DNA from: Bacteroidia bacterium
Lineage (GTDB): Bacteria; Bacteroidota; Bacteroidia; B-17B0; Aurantibacillaceae
DNA length: 48,801 nt
Reading direction: 5' to 3'
Assembly (NCBI GenBank): GCA_022842625.1
Contig: JALHPG010000013.1
Span: 1-48,801, forward strand
Part shown: in pieces, positions 14,369 through 23,278 of the stretch
How positions within the stretch are numbered: position 1 is the first letter of the stretch
Layout: the number at the start of each line of letters is the position of its first letter
Made by a program: the position numbers and the translations under genes
Notes under the pieces: model-generated
What the model was told of the DNA's origin: nothing
What the model saw: the letters and a program-made list of their open reading frames with translations, nothing else
Databases searched by the model: none

Positions 14369-16078
14369 ATGAAGAGCAATTTATTTTTATTGATCACCAT
14401 TCCATTTTTCGGATTATCACAAGTTCAAAACCCTGATCAAAGAATTGAAACTCCTGTTAAAGCAGTAACGCTTTATTTGGATGGTGCCGAGATCAATCAG
14501 CAAAAAACAGTTAATTTAAATGCAGGAATTACCTCTGTTGTTTTTACAGATCTATCTTCAAAATTAATTCCAAAAAGTATACAGGTAAATGTTAGCGAAG
14601 GCGTAAGCGTTTTGAGCGTTTCAGAAAAATTGAATTTTTTAAGTGTTAATGCCGAAAGTATTAAAGTAAAACAACTAAAAGATTCTCTTAAAACTAATCA
14701 ATACAAAACACAACAATTAATTTCAGATAAAGATGCCTTCGAAAAAGAAAAAGACCTGCTATTAAAAAACATAAGTATTGGCGGTAATGAAAAAGGTGTT
14801 TCAATTGCTGAATTAAAATTGGCGGCAGATTTTTATCGCTCGCGCATGAAAGAAGTTAACGGTGAGATATTAAAATTAGATACTAGAATTAATGAAGAGT
14901 ATGCGGTAACCGGTCGTTTACAAAGAGAGTTAAATGAATTAAATGCCAGCGAAAATAAACCAACCGGCGAAATAATAATTTTATTACAAACCGACGCTAA
15001 GTTGGCCACTAATATTGATCTAAAATATGTTGTGTCTGACGCTGGCTGGGCGCCTTATTACGAGCTTAAGGCAGAGGATATAGGAAAGCCAATTACTTTG
15101 GTTTACAGAGCCAGAGCTTTTAATAACACCGGTAAAAATTGGTCTGATGTTAAGTTAAAACTTTCTACATCCGATCCAACACGCAATGCATCAAAGCCAT
15201 CAATAATGCCGTGGTTCTTAACCTTTAATGTGGATGTTTATAATAATACAAACGGCTACATGAAAAATGCCCCGGCAATGGCCTACCAAAAATCACAGAT
15301 CAACAGTGATAATTTAGAAAATCAATACGGCAGTAAAATTCAATTGAACGAGGTGGAACTAAAATCTTACAACGACTATAAATCAAAAGGTAAAAAAGAT
15401 GAGCCTAGTAAAGTTGTTTACGAAGAAGTTCAAGTATCTGAATTAAGTGCCGAATTTGAAATTAAAAAACCGTATTCAATTCCATCTGATGCAAAACCCT
15501 ATATTGTTGAAGTTACTACTTATAGTTTAAATGCTACCTTCAAACATTTCTCCATTCCAAAAGTTGAAAAAGATGCATTCCTTTTAGCTCGCATTACCGG
15601 TTGGGAAGACCTTGATCTGATCGAAGGTCCTGCTAATGTTTATTTTGCAGGCACATTTGTTGGTCAATCATACGTTAACCCAAAAAGTGTAAACGATACT
15701 TTAGATCTTTCTTTTGGCCGCGACAGTAAAGTAATAGTTACGCGTACTAAAATTAAAGATTTTAATAATGAACGTATTATGGGCAATAACCGAAAAATGG
15801 TTTACTCTTACGAAATGGTAATTAAAAATAACCGTAAAAGTGCTGTTAACATTGATCTGGAAGACCAAATTCCGATCTCTCAAAATAGCGAGATCATTGT
15901 TGATGCAGTTGAATTATCAAAAGGAATCGTAAATAAAGATGACGGTAAAGTGAGTTGGAAATTTTTAATTCCTCCGGGGGAATCTCAAAAAGTGATCTAT
16001 ACATACACCATTAAATATCCTAAAAACAGAACTGTGGATACTGAAAAAACTTTAAAAAAGGTGAGAGCTAGGTTTTAA
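14369..16078 (+). CDS. MuiA-like DUF4140/DUF4139 protein, exported
   Basis: This 569-aa protein matches the mucoidy-inhibitor MuiA-like family. A signal peptide (MKSNLFLLITIPFFGLSQ) is followed by an N-terminal DUF4140-type domain (about 28-130: PVKAVTLYLDGAEINQQKTVNLNAG). A coiled coil (about 140-200) leads to the large DUF4139 beta-rich domain (about 205-565: LKYVVSDAGWAPYYELKAEDI, FNNTGKNWSDVKLKLSTSDP, IPPGESQKVIYTYTIKYP). The WAPYYELR-like and NWSDVKLxLST motifs are diagnostic. Members carry insertions in the middle; here a Gln/Asn/Lys-rich stretch at about 285-345 fills that place. Biochemical function is unknown. It is likely transcribed alone or with the downstream SGNH gene (75-nt gap). 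Confidence 0.85.
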   Translation: MKSNLFLLITIPFFGLSQVQNPDQRIETPVKAVTLYLDGAEINQQKTVNLNAGITSVVFTDLSSKLIPKSIQVNVSEGVSVLSVSEKLNFLSVNAESIKVKQLKDSLKTNQYKTQQLISDKDAFEKEKDLLLKNISIGGNEKGVSIAELKLAADFYRSRMKEVNGEILKLDTRINEEYAVTGRLQRELNELNASENKPTGEIIILLQTDAKLATNIDLKYVVSDAGWAPYYELKAEDIGKPITLVYRARAFNNTGKNWSDVKLKLSTSDPTRNASKPSIMPWFLTFNVDVYNNTNGYMKNAPAMAYQKSQINSDNLENQYGSKIQLNEVELKSYNDYKSKGKKDEPSKVVYEEVQVSELSAEFEIKKPYSIPSDAKPYIVEVTTYSLNATFKHFSIPKVEKDAFLLARITGWEDLDLIEGPANVYFAGTFVGQSYVNPKSVNDTLDLSFGRDSKVIVTRTKIKDFNNERIMGNNRKMVYSYEMVIKNNRKSAVNIDLEDQIPISQNSEIIVDAVELSKGIVNKDDGKVSWKFLIPPGESQKVIYTYTIKYPKNRTVDTEKTLKKVRARF

Positions 16079-16153
16079 AATTTTTAATCAGAACAAAGGT
16101 ATTATTGTAAAGTATTACCAAAGCAACTAGATTTTTTTTCATAAATTTAATCA

Positions 16154-17419
16154 ATGAAAAAAATCTTTAGTTTATTGATCTTTTTGCCATACTTAATTAC
16201 GGCACAAACATACTCTAAAAAGGTTACCGCACTTTTTTTGGGTAATAGCTATACTTACGTTAATAATTTGCCTTTATTGATCGCAAACTTAGCGCTTGCA
16301 AATGGCGACACATTGATATACGACGACAATACTCCGGGTGGGTATACACTAAATAACCATTTTAACGACTTAACCAGTAAAGCAAAAATAAATTCAGCGC
16401 CATGGAAATATGTTATTTTGCAGGCACAAAGTCAGGAGCCTTCTTTTTCTCCGGCTCAGGTTTTCAGCCAAACATTACCCTATGCCCGTAAATTAGATAG
16501 TTTAATTAAACTCAACAACAACTGCACAAACACCGTTTTTTATGAAACCTGGGGACGAAAGAATGGTGATGCGAGTAATTGTGGTTTTTATCCTCCGGTT
16601 TGTACCTACATTGGTATGCAAAACAGATTAAAACAATCGTACAAAAAATTTGCAGATACTTGCAATGCAGTTATGTCTCCGGTAGGCGAAGCTTTTCGCC
16701 GATCCATTGCCTTAAACCCTAGTTTAGAATTGTATCAGCCCGACGAAAGTCACCCTTCTTTAGAAGGATCTTATTTGGCGGCCTGCGTATTTTATGAAGT
16801 ACTGTTTCAAAAAAGTGTTTTATCTAATACCTATATTTCAACGGTTAATTCGAGTACAGCAACGTTTTTACAACAAGTGGCTCACACCGTTGTAAACGAT
16901 AGTTTAGCTGTTTGGAATATTGGTAAAAATCTTCCTTGGGCCGATTATAGTTATAACGGTACTTCCGGATTAAACTACCAATTTACTTCCAACTCAATTA
17001 GCTTAAATAATAAATGGTACTTTGGTGATGCCGGTACTTCATCAGTTCCTAGTCCAAATCATTTATATGCTTTTGCGGGAAGCTACACGGTAAGCCATGT
17101 GGTAACTAATAATTGTAAAAAAGATTCGGTTTCAAAAATAATTTCAATTACTTCTACCGGCATTTCCAATGCGATCAATAATAATTCTATTTATTATGTT
17201 TATCCCAATCCAAGCAAAGAATACTTAAATATAGAAGGCGGCAAAAATTTCGAGAACAATGGCACGTTCATTGAAATAGTTAATGTACTTGGTCAACTTA
17301 TCTATAGAGGTGAATTTACAAATAGTATTAATGTGAAAAACCTCCAAAACGGCTTGTACTCATTAAAAATAGTTAATGCTAAAACGCATTTAAATTTTCA
17401 ATTTATTAAAACCGAATAA
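16154..17419 (+). CDS. SGNH-type hydrolase with PKD domain and T9SS sorting domain
   Basis: This 421-aa secreted protein has a signal peptide (about residues 1-17, cut after ITAQ). The SGNH domain has block I GNSYT with Ser32 and a terminal block DESHP with Asp197 and His200, so the Ser/Asp/His catalytic set appears intact. Gly/Asn oxyanion residues may come from the GGY and QAQSQ segments. A PKD-like domain (about 265-335, FGDAGTSSVPSPNHLYAFAGSYTV) and a T9SS type A C-terminal domain (about 345-421, YPNPSKEYLNIEG... NLQNGLYSLKI) follow. It should be exported by T9SS and act as an esterase or deacylase on an extracellular substrate, which I cannot name. Confidence 0.85.
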   Translation: MKKIFSLLIFLPYLITAQTYSKKVTALFLGNSYTYVNNLPLLIANLALANGDTLIYDDNTPGGYTLNNHFNDLTSKAKINSAPWKYVILQAQSQEPSFSPAQVFSQTLPYARKLDSLIKLNNNCTNTVFYETWGRKNGDASNCGFYPPVCTYIGMQNRLKQSYKKFADTCNAVMSPVGEAFRRSIALNPSLELYQPDESHPSLEGSYLAACVFYEVLFQKSVLSNTYISTVNSSTATFLQQVAHTVVNDSLAVWNIGKNLPWADYSYNGTSGLNYQFTSNSISLNNKWYFGDAGTSSVPSPNHLYAFAGSYTVSHVVTNNCKKDSVSKIISITSTGISNAINNNSIYYVYPNPSKEYLNIEGGKNFENNGTFIEIVNVLGQLIYRGEFTNSINVKNLQNGLYSLKIVNAKTHLNFQFIKTE

Positions 17420-17431
17420 TTACTTTTGTTT

Positions 17432-18697
17432 ATGATCAAAAAAATATTTTTTATAGTTTCTCTGTTTATCGGTTTAAATGCTACTTTTTTTTCTCAAACA
17501 ATTAATAGTAAGTTAATTAAAGCCGATAAACTTTTTATTAAACACGAATATGTTGGCGCTGCTAAGGTATATGAGCAATACCTTAGGTCTTATCCTAAAG
17601 ATTACTACGCTTCGCGTCAGGCAGCTATTTGTTACAAAAAAACAAATAATCAAAATCAAGCTATAGATCATTGGCCAAACGTAATTGAGAGCAGTAAGGT
17701 AACAGATGGCGATAGATTAGATTATGCAAAATGTTTATTGGCAAATTATAGAATACAAGATGCCAAAATGATGATAAATTTTTTACGTACCAGTTCAGAT
17801 AAAGCTATTGCTGCTTGGGGATTTGCTTATACCAATACAAATCAGTTCTATCAAGACTCGGCAGGATGCAAGATCACAGAGGTAGAAGGGGTTAATACTA
17901 AGGAGGCCGAATTTTGCCCCTTACTTGTAAACGACCGATTGCTTTATGTTACAGAAAAAAATAAAACCAGCAGAATTTTTGTAGCTACTGGTAATGACAA
18001 TAATTGTAGCGTTAATTCAGTTACTAAAAAAGACAACACGCATTTTGCCGACAATAAAAGTTATGCAAAGAAAATCTTATCAAAAGGAGTTTGCGGTCAA
18101 ATAAGTTTATCGGCCGACGAAACAACCATGTATTATTGCAGATCGGTTTCTGCGAAAAATATAAATAAAGTAAGCGAATCAGGTTTATATAAATTTCAAT
18201 TATATAGTTGTGACCCTAATTCTGATAGATCGAATGTTTCAACACCTTTTACATATAACTCCGCAGACTATGATTGTATGCACCCAAGTATCAGCAAAGA
18301 TGGTTTAAGACTCTATTTTTCGAGTGATATGAAAGGAACTTTGGGTGGAAAAGATATTTTTGTTTGTGAATTGGTTAATGGCGCATGGAGCACTCCAAAA
18401 AATTTGGGAGTGTTGATCAATACACCCGGCGATGAAGTTTTTCCGCATATTAACGATGAAGGCGTTTTATATTATGCCAGCGATAACCTACCGGGCTTAG
18501 GTGGCTTAGATATTTTTTATGCCGAACCAAATAAAGATGATGGTACCTTTTTTACTCCTAAAAATGCAGGAACGCCCATTAACTCTCAATTTGATGATTA
18601 TGGTATTTATTTATTAAAAGGTGGTAAAGCAGGATATTTTAGCAGTAACCGAAAAAACAATATACAGGATGATGATATTTATTATTTTGTAAAATAA
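17432..18697 (+). CDS. TPR plus PD40 beta-propeller protein, exported (PorE-like without OmpA domain)
   Basis: This protein is 421 aa from the ATG at 17432; the upstream TTG at 17426 adds two residues. A signal peptide (about 1-22) precedes TPR-like helices (about 28-120: KHEYVGAAKVYEQYLRSYPKDYYASRQAAICYKK). A WD40-like PD40 propeller (about 130-420) has blades such as HPSISKDGLRLYFSSDMKGTLGGKDIFVCE and DEVFPHINDEGVLYYASDNLPGLGGLDIFYAE. The layout matches the first two-thirds of Bacteroidota TPR-PD40-OmpA proteins such as PorE of the T9SS, but the carboxypeptidase-like and OmpA domains are absent, so it cannot bind peptidoglycan that way. TACTTTTG at 17421-17428 matches a -7 box but sits too close to the ATG. 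The 12-nt gap suggests co-transcription with the SGNH gene. Confidence 0.8.
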   Translation: MIKKIFFIVSLFIGLNATFFSQTINSKLIKADKLFIKHEYVGAAKVYEQYLRSYPKDYYASRQAAICYKKTNNQNQAIDHWPNVIESSKVTDGDRLDYAKCLLANYRIQDAKMMINFLRTSSDKAIAAWGFAYTNTNQFYQDSAGCKITEVEGVNTKEAEFCPLLVNDRLLYVTEKNKTSRIFVATGNDNNCSVNSVTKKDNTHFADNKSYAKKILSKGVCGQISLSADETTMYYCRSVSAKNINKVSESGLYKFQLYSCDPNSDRSNVSTPFTYNSADYDCMHPSISKDGLRLYFSSDMKGTLGGKDIFVCELVNGAWSTPKNLGVLINTPGDEVFPHINDEGVLYYASDNLPGLGGLDIFYAEPNKDDGTFFTPKNAGTPINSQFDDYGIYLLKGGKAGYFSSNRKNNIQDDDIYYFVK

Positions 18698-18712
18698 TTT
18701 ATCAGCCGGTAT

Positions 18713-19474
18713 TTACAGTGAAAAAATAATTGCAAAAATTAAGATCACAAGAAGGATTTTTAATACAAGGCCAATTATCCCTAACACTTTTCCTATCATT
18801 GCCATATCTCCACCTTCATATTTATCCGGCTCTGCTTTAATTTTCTTTAATGCAATATCGCCTAATATGATGGCGGGTATACTTCCAATTCCAAGAAAAA
18901 TTCCGCATATACCGGCAATAAGTGCGGCAACAGCCGAATCGGGTGTGGATTTGGGTTTACCTGTATTTGGTGCCGATTTGTTTGAACTTGAACTAACCTG
19001 TTCATTATCACTTTTAATAATCTCTTTTGTACCGTTTGCATATTTGATCATAAATGCATCCGACTTTTTAACGATGTACAAAGGCCCGTCGGGTAAATTA
19101 CATTTTTTGTATTTAATTTCTATTGGTGTAATTTCTAGGATCTTTGCCTCAATTTCATCGCCATTTTTTAAGGTAATTACATCACAAGGTTCATCTTTGC
19201 TATAAAGCAATGCACCATGTTGAAAAACTTTTATAGGCTTTAAGTTAATTTCTGCAGAGGCTTCTATAACAGAATTTTCGTCGTTCTGCAACAAATTAGT
19301 CTTTTGTATAAGATTTTCAGACTTAAGCTCATTTTTTACGACACTTAAATTTTCTTTTTTCTTTACCGTTTTTGCCTTATTAGCACTTACATAAAAACCT
19401 TTTTGGTATTTTCTTTTTTGAACACTACAAGAAAATAAGATAATTAGCGGGAGTAGTAACAGTATTTTTTTCAT
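18713..19474 (-). CDS. Lipoprotein with C-terminal DUF4190-type membrane segments (third of three paralogues)
   Basis: This 253-aa protein has a lipobox ending in Cys16 (PLIILFSC), followed by the shared SVQKRKYQKGFYVS motif. A variable region leads to a conserved beta-rich middle (about 95-150: CDVITLKNGDEIEAKILEITPIEIKYKKC ... FMIKYANGTKEII), then a Ser/Pro linker. The C-terminal part has two hydrophobic helices of DUF4190 type (about 178-210 and 222-252, with GDIALKKIKAEPDKYEG between). A protein with both a lipidated N-terminus and C-terminal inner-membrane helices would be anchored at both ends. Function unknown. It is the last gene of a minus-strand run of four and converges on the PD40 gene with a 15-nt gap. 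Confidence 0.82.
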   Translation of the reverse strand: MKKILLLLPLIILFSCSVQKRKYQKGFYVSANKAKTVKKKENLSVVKNELKSENLIQKTNLLQNDENSVIEASAEINLKPIKVFQHGALLYSKDEPCDVITLKNGDEIEAKILEITPIEIKYKKCNLPDGPLYIVKKSDAFMIKYANGTKEIIKSDNEQVSSSSNKSAPNTGKPKSTPDSAVAALIAGICGIFLGIGSIPAIILGDIALKKIKAEPDKYEGGDMAMIGKVLGIIGLVLKILLVILIFAIIFSL

Positions 19475-19512
19475 TTGATAAATATAATAATTAGATAGAA
19501 AACAGTTTAAAT

Positions 19513-20283
19513 TTAAGCAAAAGCCAATAGTAGCGCAAATAATAGAATTACAGCCATAATGGTAAGCATAATAATTCCTATTATTTTAGCGGCTTTAGCT
19601 AGTGGTTCGCCTTTATAAATGGTTGGTTCTTGCCTAATTTTTTTTATAGCCATATTAGCAAAAATTATAGCTAAAATACTTAACAAGCCGTATGTAATAA
19701 AACCAAGTAAAGAAAAAACAAAGGCCAATATTGCATAACTATGCATCTTTAATGGCCTATTACTATTGGTTGATGTGTTATTAGTTGATGTATTATTTGA
19801 CTCGGCTGCCTCAGATTTAATGACCTCTTTTGTACCGTTAGCGTATTTTATCATAAATACATCCGACTTTTTTACAACGTATAATGGCCCCTCGGGCATG
19901 TTACATTTTTTGTATTTTATTTCAATGGGCGATATTTCTAATACTTTAGCTTTAACTTCATCTCCATTTTTTAAAACAAGAAGGTCGCAAAGCGAATCGT
20001 TTTCATTTGTCAACAGTGGTAAATGAACCTTTGCTAAGGAAATTGTTTTATTATTCAAAGAAGCGGATAGGTCTATATCTTCAGAATTATAAGTTTGTAA
20101 AGTGTTAGTTTTTGAGATAAGGTTATCGTTTTCGGTTTCCTTTTTTTGTTTACCGGAAACGTTTTTCTGAACATGTTTTTGCTGTTTGTGATTACTAACA
20201 TAAAATCCTTTTTGGTATTTACGTTTTTGAACGCTACAGGATATTAAAATAATTAACGGAAGTATAAAGAGTAATTTTTTCAT
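19513..20283 (-). CDS. Lipoprotein with C-terminal DUF4190-type membrane segments (second of three paralogues)
   Basis: From the ATG at 20283 (MKKLLFILPLIILISC) this is 256 aa with lipobox Cys16; a TTG 15 nt upstream is an unlikely start. It has the same parts as its neighbours: SVQKRKYQKGFYVS after the Cys, a variable Gln/Lys-rich region, the core CDLLVLKNGDEVKAKVLEISPIEIKYKKC and FMIKYANGTKEVI, a Ser/Thr/Asn linker (NNTSTNNTSTNSN), and two C-terminal hydrophobic helices. It starts 15 nt after the upstream paralogue's stop and ends 38 nt before the next one. The middle core is the most conserved part of the trio, so it is probably the functional unit; the function is unknown. Confidence 0.82.
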   Translation of the reverse strand: MKKLLFILPLIILISCSVQKRKYQKGFYVSNHKQQKHVQKNVSGKQKKETENDNLISKTNTLQTYNSEDIDLSASLNNKTISLAKVHLPLLTNENDSLCDLLVLKNGDEVKAKVLEISPIEIKYKKCNMPEGPLYVVKKSDVFMIKYANGTKEVIKSEAAESNNTSTNNTSTNSNRPLKMHSYAILAFVFSLLGFITYGLLSILAIIFANMAIKKIRQEPTIYKGEPLAKAAKIIGIIMLTIMAVILLFALLLAFA

Positions 20284-20298
20284 ATTTTTTAAATTCAA

Positions 20299-21057
20299 TT
20301 AGGCAGCAAGTAAAGCTAAAATTAAAAGTAGTAATAAAGCTAAACCAATTATGCCAATTACTATGGCAGCTGTTGCTAATAGATCGCCTTTATATTCTGT
20401 TGGGTTAGATCGAATGGTTTGTAATGCCTGAAAACCATAAATTATTGCTCTTACAGACGTGAAAATGCCTAAAAAAGGTATTAGTCCTAAAATCGCGTAT
20501 ACAAATGCCCAAATAGCTAGAGGGTGCGTTTTTAAAGGTCCTTTATAGTCGTTGTTTGAGGTGTTTTGATCTTTCTTTGGAATGGGTTTATTCTCTTCAA
20601 CATTAAAAACTTCCACCGATCCGTTGGCGTATTTTATTTTAAAAACATCTGATTTTTTAGCAATGTATAAGGGACTTTCCGGGTCGCCACATTTTTTATA
20701 TTTAACTAAGGCCGGGGTAAGTTCTAAAATAGTGACCTTTATTTCCTCGCCGTTTTTTAAAGTAAGGATATCGCAAAGTGAATCAGTTATCCGGCTTAAA
20801 AGAGGAGAGGATGATCTTTTTAGGGTGATTGCCTTATTATCAACAGAGGCTGTAAATTCCTGATCTTGATCTGTCACTACAGGTAAAAAGTTTGTTTTTA
20901 AAACAAGCCTTTCGTTTACCTTATCCTTTTTTAAGTTATTAAGTGAAGTTTTAGGATGTTTATTATTACTTACATAAAATCCCTTTTGGTATTTACGCTT
21001 TTGAACGCTACACGATACCAAAAGAAGAAAAGGAAGTATGTACAATAAATTTCTCAT
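20299..21057 (-). CDS. Lipoprotein with C-terminal DUF4190-type membrane segments (first of three paralogues)
   Basis: This 252-aa protein has lipobox Cys16 (LPFLLLVSC), then SVQKRKYQKGFYVS. The core reads CDILTLKNGEEIKVTILELTPALVKYKKC and FKIKYANGSVEVF. It is the most diverged of the three: DPESPLYIAKKSDVF replaces the others' PLYxVKKSD form, and the linker is shorter. Two C-terminal hydrophobic helices (about 185-210 and 225-251) complete it. It starts 6 nt after the DUF1761 gene's stop, implying a shared transcript. Three copies in a row, each keeping an intact lipobox and core, suggest selection for several variants and not decay. Confidence 0.82.
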   Translation of the reverse strand: MRNLLYILPFLLLVSCSVQKRKYQKGFYVSNNKHPKTSLNNLKKDKVNERLVLKTNFLPVVTDQDQEFTASVDNKAITLKRSSSPLLSRITDSLCDILTLKNGEEIKVTILELTPALVKYKKCGDPESPLYIAKKSDVFKIKYANGSVEVFNVEENKPIPKKDQNTSNNDYKGPLKTHPLAIWAFVYAILGLIPFLGIFTSVRAIIYGFQALQTIRSNPTEYKGDLLATAAIVIGIIGLALLLLLILALLAA

Positions 21058-21063
21058 ATTGAT

Positions 21064-21561
21064 CTAAGCCCAAGCACTAAGTAAGCCTCCCATTAAACCT
21101 AAACAAACAATCCAATAACCAACATTAATGGCAATATATTTAAAGCCTTTTCTCTCAAACATAGCGTTGGTGCCTAAAATTGGCAGAGCCATAAAAAAAC
21201 CGCCAATTACGCCATGAAAAACACCGTGTTTAAAGGTTCTATAGCTTGTGCCAAACTGATCCATAATTGTTTTATACAATGCGCCAATTTCGGTAGTGGC
21301 ATTATCAATTGGTTGTTTAAAAAATAACGATTTAACATGAAATTGGTGAATAACCATAAATTGTAAGCTAAAGGCTAACATTATAGCTAAAACAAAACTT
21401 ACTGCAAATATTACTGCCATATTTGAATTTTTTATCTTTTCATCCGTCATGCCACTAGCTGTCATCCAGGCATTTCCAAATACTTTAGGGTTATACCAAA
21501 CAAAGCCTAAAACCATTGGTATTAAAGAGGAAATTAATACGGCTAAAAAGTTTATTTGCAT
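21064..21561 (-). CDS. DUF1761 membrane protein
   Basis: This 165-aa protein has four hydrophobic helices (about residues 4-22, 48-70, 103-125, 138-160). Its N-terminus LAVLISSLIPMVLGFVWYNPKVFGNAWM, with the FxWYxPxxFGxxWM pattern, is diagnostic of DUF1761. I use the ATG at 21561 (MQINFLAVL); the TTG at 21579 lies inside the predicted leader. Function is unknown. It heads the run that continues into the three lipoproteins and has a TATATTTG -7 box 16 nt above its ATG. Confidence 0.88.
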   Translation of the reverse strand: MQINFLAVLISSLIPMVLGFVWYNPKVFGNAWMTASGMTDEKIKNSNMAVIFAVSFVLAIMLAFSLQFMVIHQFHVKSLFFKQPIDNATTEIGALYKTIMDQFGTSYRTFKHGVFHGVIGGFFMALPILGTNAMFERKGFKYIAINVGYWIVCLGLMGGLLSAWA

Positions 21562-21576
21562 AGAAGTAGTTTTAAC

Positions 21577-21584
21577 CAAATATA
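21577..21584 (-). promoter_or_regulatory. -7 box for the DUF1761/lipoprotein operon
   Basis: TATATTTG on the minus strand is an exact TAnnTTTG match, giving a leader of about ten nt. No clear -33 TTG is present. Confidence 0.4.
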
Positions 21585-21667
21585 TTAAATAATAATCACT
21601 TTTAAATTGCGTAACCTATTTAGTTTATAAGATTGATTTTGTTAAATTTTTTATCTTATTAACACAT

Positions 21668-21694
21668 TTGTCACGCTTTTATGCTATAAATTTG
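21668..21694 (+). promoter_or_regulatory. Promoter of the DUF502 gene
   Basis: TTG (21668-21670, within TTTG), a 16-nt spacer and TAAATTTG (21687-21694) match the -33/-7 pattern. The predicted start lies about ten nt before the ATG at 21710. Confidence 0.5.
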
Positions 21695-21709
21695 TTACTT
21701 ATTAATATC

Positions 21710-22282
21710 ATGAAACAGTTTCTAAAATATTTTATCCAAGGTTTAATTTTATTTATTCCGTTAATAATTACACTTGCCATCCTTTCAAAACTATTTGATT
21801 TTTTTGCCGGGCTTTTCTCGTTCATAGGCTTTAGTACAAATACGTATATAAACACTGCTTTAGGTTTAATTGTTACGTTAAGTTTTATTGCCCTTATTGG
21901 TGTTTTAGCATCATCGTTCGTTTTTAAACAATTTTTTAATTTTTTAGAAGATAAATTAGAGCACGCGCCTTTGATCCGCCACATTTATTCCCCTATTAAA
22001 GATTTTACAAATGCCTTTGTTGGAAATAAAAAACGATTTAATAAACCTGTATTAGTACTTACAAACCCAAGTGCAGAAATTGAGGAAATTGGTTTTATTA
22101 CGCAAGAGGATCTTAAAGATTTTCATATAAAAGATAAAGTTGCAGTTTATTTACCAATGTCTTATTCCTTATCCGGCAGATTAGTAATTATCCCAATAAA
22201 AAACATTAAACCTTTAAATGCTGATGCAGGCGATACAATGAAATTTGTAGTTACCGGCGGAGTTACCGAGAAGGACGAGTAA
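21710..22282 (+). CDS. DUF502 membrane protein
   Basis: This protein is 190 aa from the ATG at 21710 (MKQFLKYFIQGLILFIPLIITL); an upstream TTG frame extension runs through the promoter and is rejected. Two membrane helices (about 8-28 and 48-72) are followed by a soluble domain with LIRHIYSPIKDFTNAFVGNKKRFNKPVLV, the signature of DUF502, and then AVYLPMSYSLSGRLVIIP. The ending VTGGV is also typical. Plant and bacterial members include the COV family, but the bacterial role is unknown. It lies 29 nt before the ABC ATPase gene and may share its transcript. Confidence 0.88.
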   Translation: MKQFLKYFIQGLILFIPLIITLAILSKLFDFFAGLFSFIGFSTNTYINTALGLIVTLSFIALIGVLASSFVFKQFFNFLEDKLEHAPLIRHIYSPIKDFTNAFVGNKKRFNKPVLVLTNPSAEIEEIGFITQEDLKDFHIKDKVAVYLPMSYSLSGRLVIIPIKNIKPLNADAGDTMKFVVTGGVTEKDE

Positions 22283-22311
22283 ATAATTTAGTTAAAGATA
22301 TTTAATAAAGA

Positions 22312-23265
22312 ATGGCAGATATTCTCCAGATAAAAAATGTTTCAAAAAAATACAGCAATCATGTTGCTTTAAATGATGTTTCTTTGAACGTAGCCGAAAA
22401 ATCGGTTTTTGGTTTGCTTGGTCCTAATGGTGCCGGTAAAACTTCTTTAATAAGAATAATTAATCAAATTACCGGTCCCGATACCGGTGAGATCTTATTT
22501 AAAGGCGAAAAATTAAATCCTAAACATGTTGAACGTATAGGCTATTTGCCTGAAGAGAGAGGTTTATATAAAAAAATGTCGGTGGGCGACCAAGTACTTT
22601 ATCTTGCGCAATTAAAAGGCTTAAGCAAGGCCGATGCAAAAAAACGTTTGGCTTATTGGTTCGAAAAGTTTGAGATGCAAAGCTGGTGGAAGAAAAAGGT
22701 AGAGGAGTTAAGTAAAGGAATGCAGCAAAAAGTTCAGTTTATTGTTACAGTCATTCACGAACCCGAGTTGTTGATATTAGATGAGCCTTTTAGTGGATTT
22801 GATCCAATTAACGCACAATTAATAAAGAACGAAATTTTAGAACTTCGTAAGAACGGCGCTACCGTGATTTTTTCAACCCACAATATGGGTAGTGTTGAAG
22901 AGCTGTGTGATAACATTGCATTAATTAACAAAGCAGAAAAAATATTAGATGGTTCGGTAAAAGAGATCCGTAAAACACATCGCACAAATACCTATAAGAT
23001 AACTTTTAAAGGAAATTTATTGGGCTTTACCAATGCATTATGGACGGGTGGAGAGATCTTAGATAAACACACCGAGGACGATATACATTCGGTTACATTA
23101 AAATTGGCGCCTAATGTTAGCGGTAGTCAGTTACTGCAAGCCATTTTACCTATTTGCGAGATCCATTCTTTTAATGAACTAATACCCAACATGAATGATA
23201 TTTTTATCATGAAAGTTAATCAGGGTAACGAGATCGTTGGTACTAAAAGTAATTACACAGAGTAA
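22312..23265 (+). CDS. ABC transporter ATP-binding protein (NatA/CcmA type)
   Basis: This 317-aa ATPase has Walker A GPNGAGKT (37-44), signature LSKGMQQ (133-139), Walker B LLILDEP (153-159) and an H-loop STHNM near 191. The C-terminal 90 residues form a DUF4162-type domain found in NatA-like exporters. The Q-loop region reads IGYLPEERGLYKKMS, typical of this subfamily. It would power the permease encoded 13 nt downstream. The substrate is unknown; NatAB of Bacillus exports sodium, but the family is broad. Confidence 0.93.
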   Translation: MADILQIKNVSKKYSNHVALNDVSLNVAEKSVFGLLGPNGAGKTSLIRIINQITGPDTGEILFKGEKLNPKHVERIGYLPEERGLYKKMSVGDQVLYLAQLKGLSKADAKKRLAYWFEKFEMQSWWKKKVEELSKGMQQKVQFIVTVIHEPELLILDEPFSGFDPINAQLIKNEILELRKNGATVIFSTHNMGSVEELCDNIALINKAEKILDGSVKEIRKTHRTNTYKITFKGNLLGFTNALWTGGEILDKHTEDDIHSVTLKLAPNVSGSQLLQAILPICEIHSFNELIPNMNDIFIMKVNQGNEIVGTKSNYTE

Positions 23266-23278
23266 ATAAAAAATTGAA

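Noticed and set aside
17421..17428. TACTTTTG as a promoter for the PD40 gene
   Set aside because: It would start transcription inside the start codon region; the gene more likely shares the SGNH transcript.
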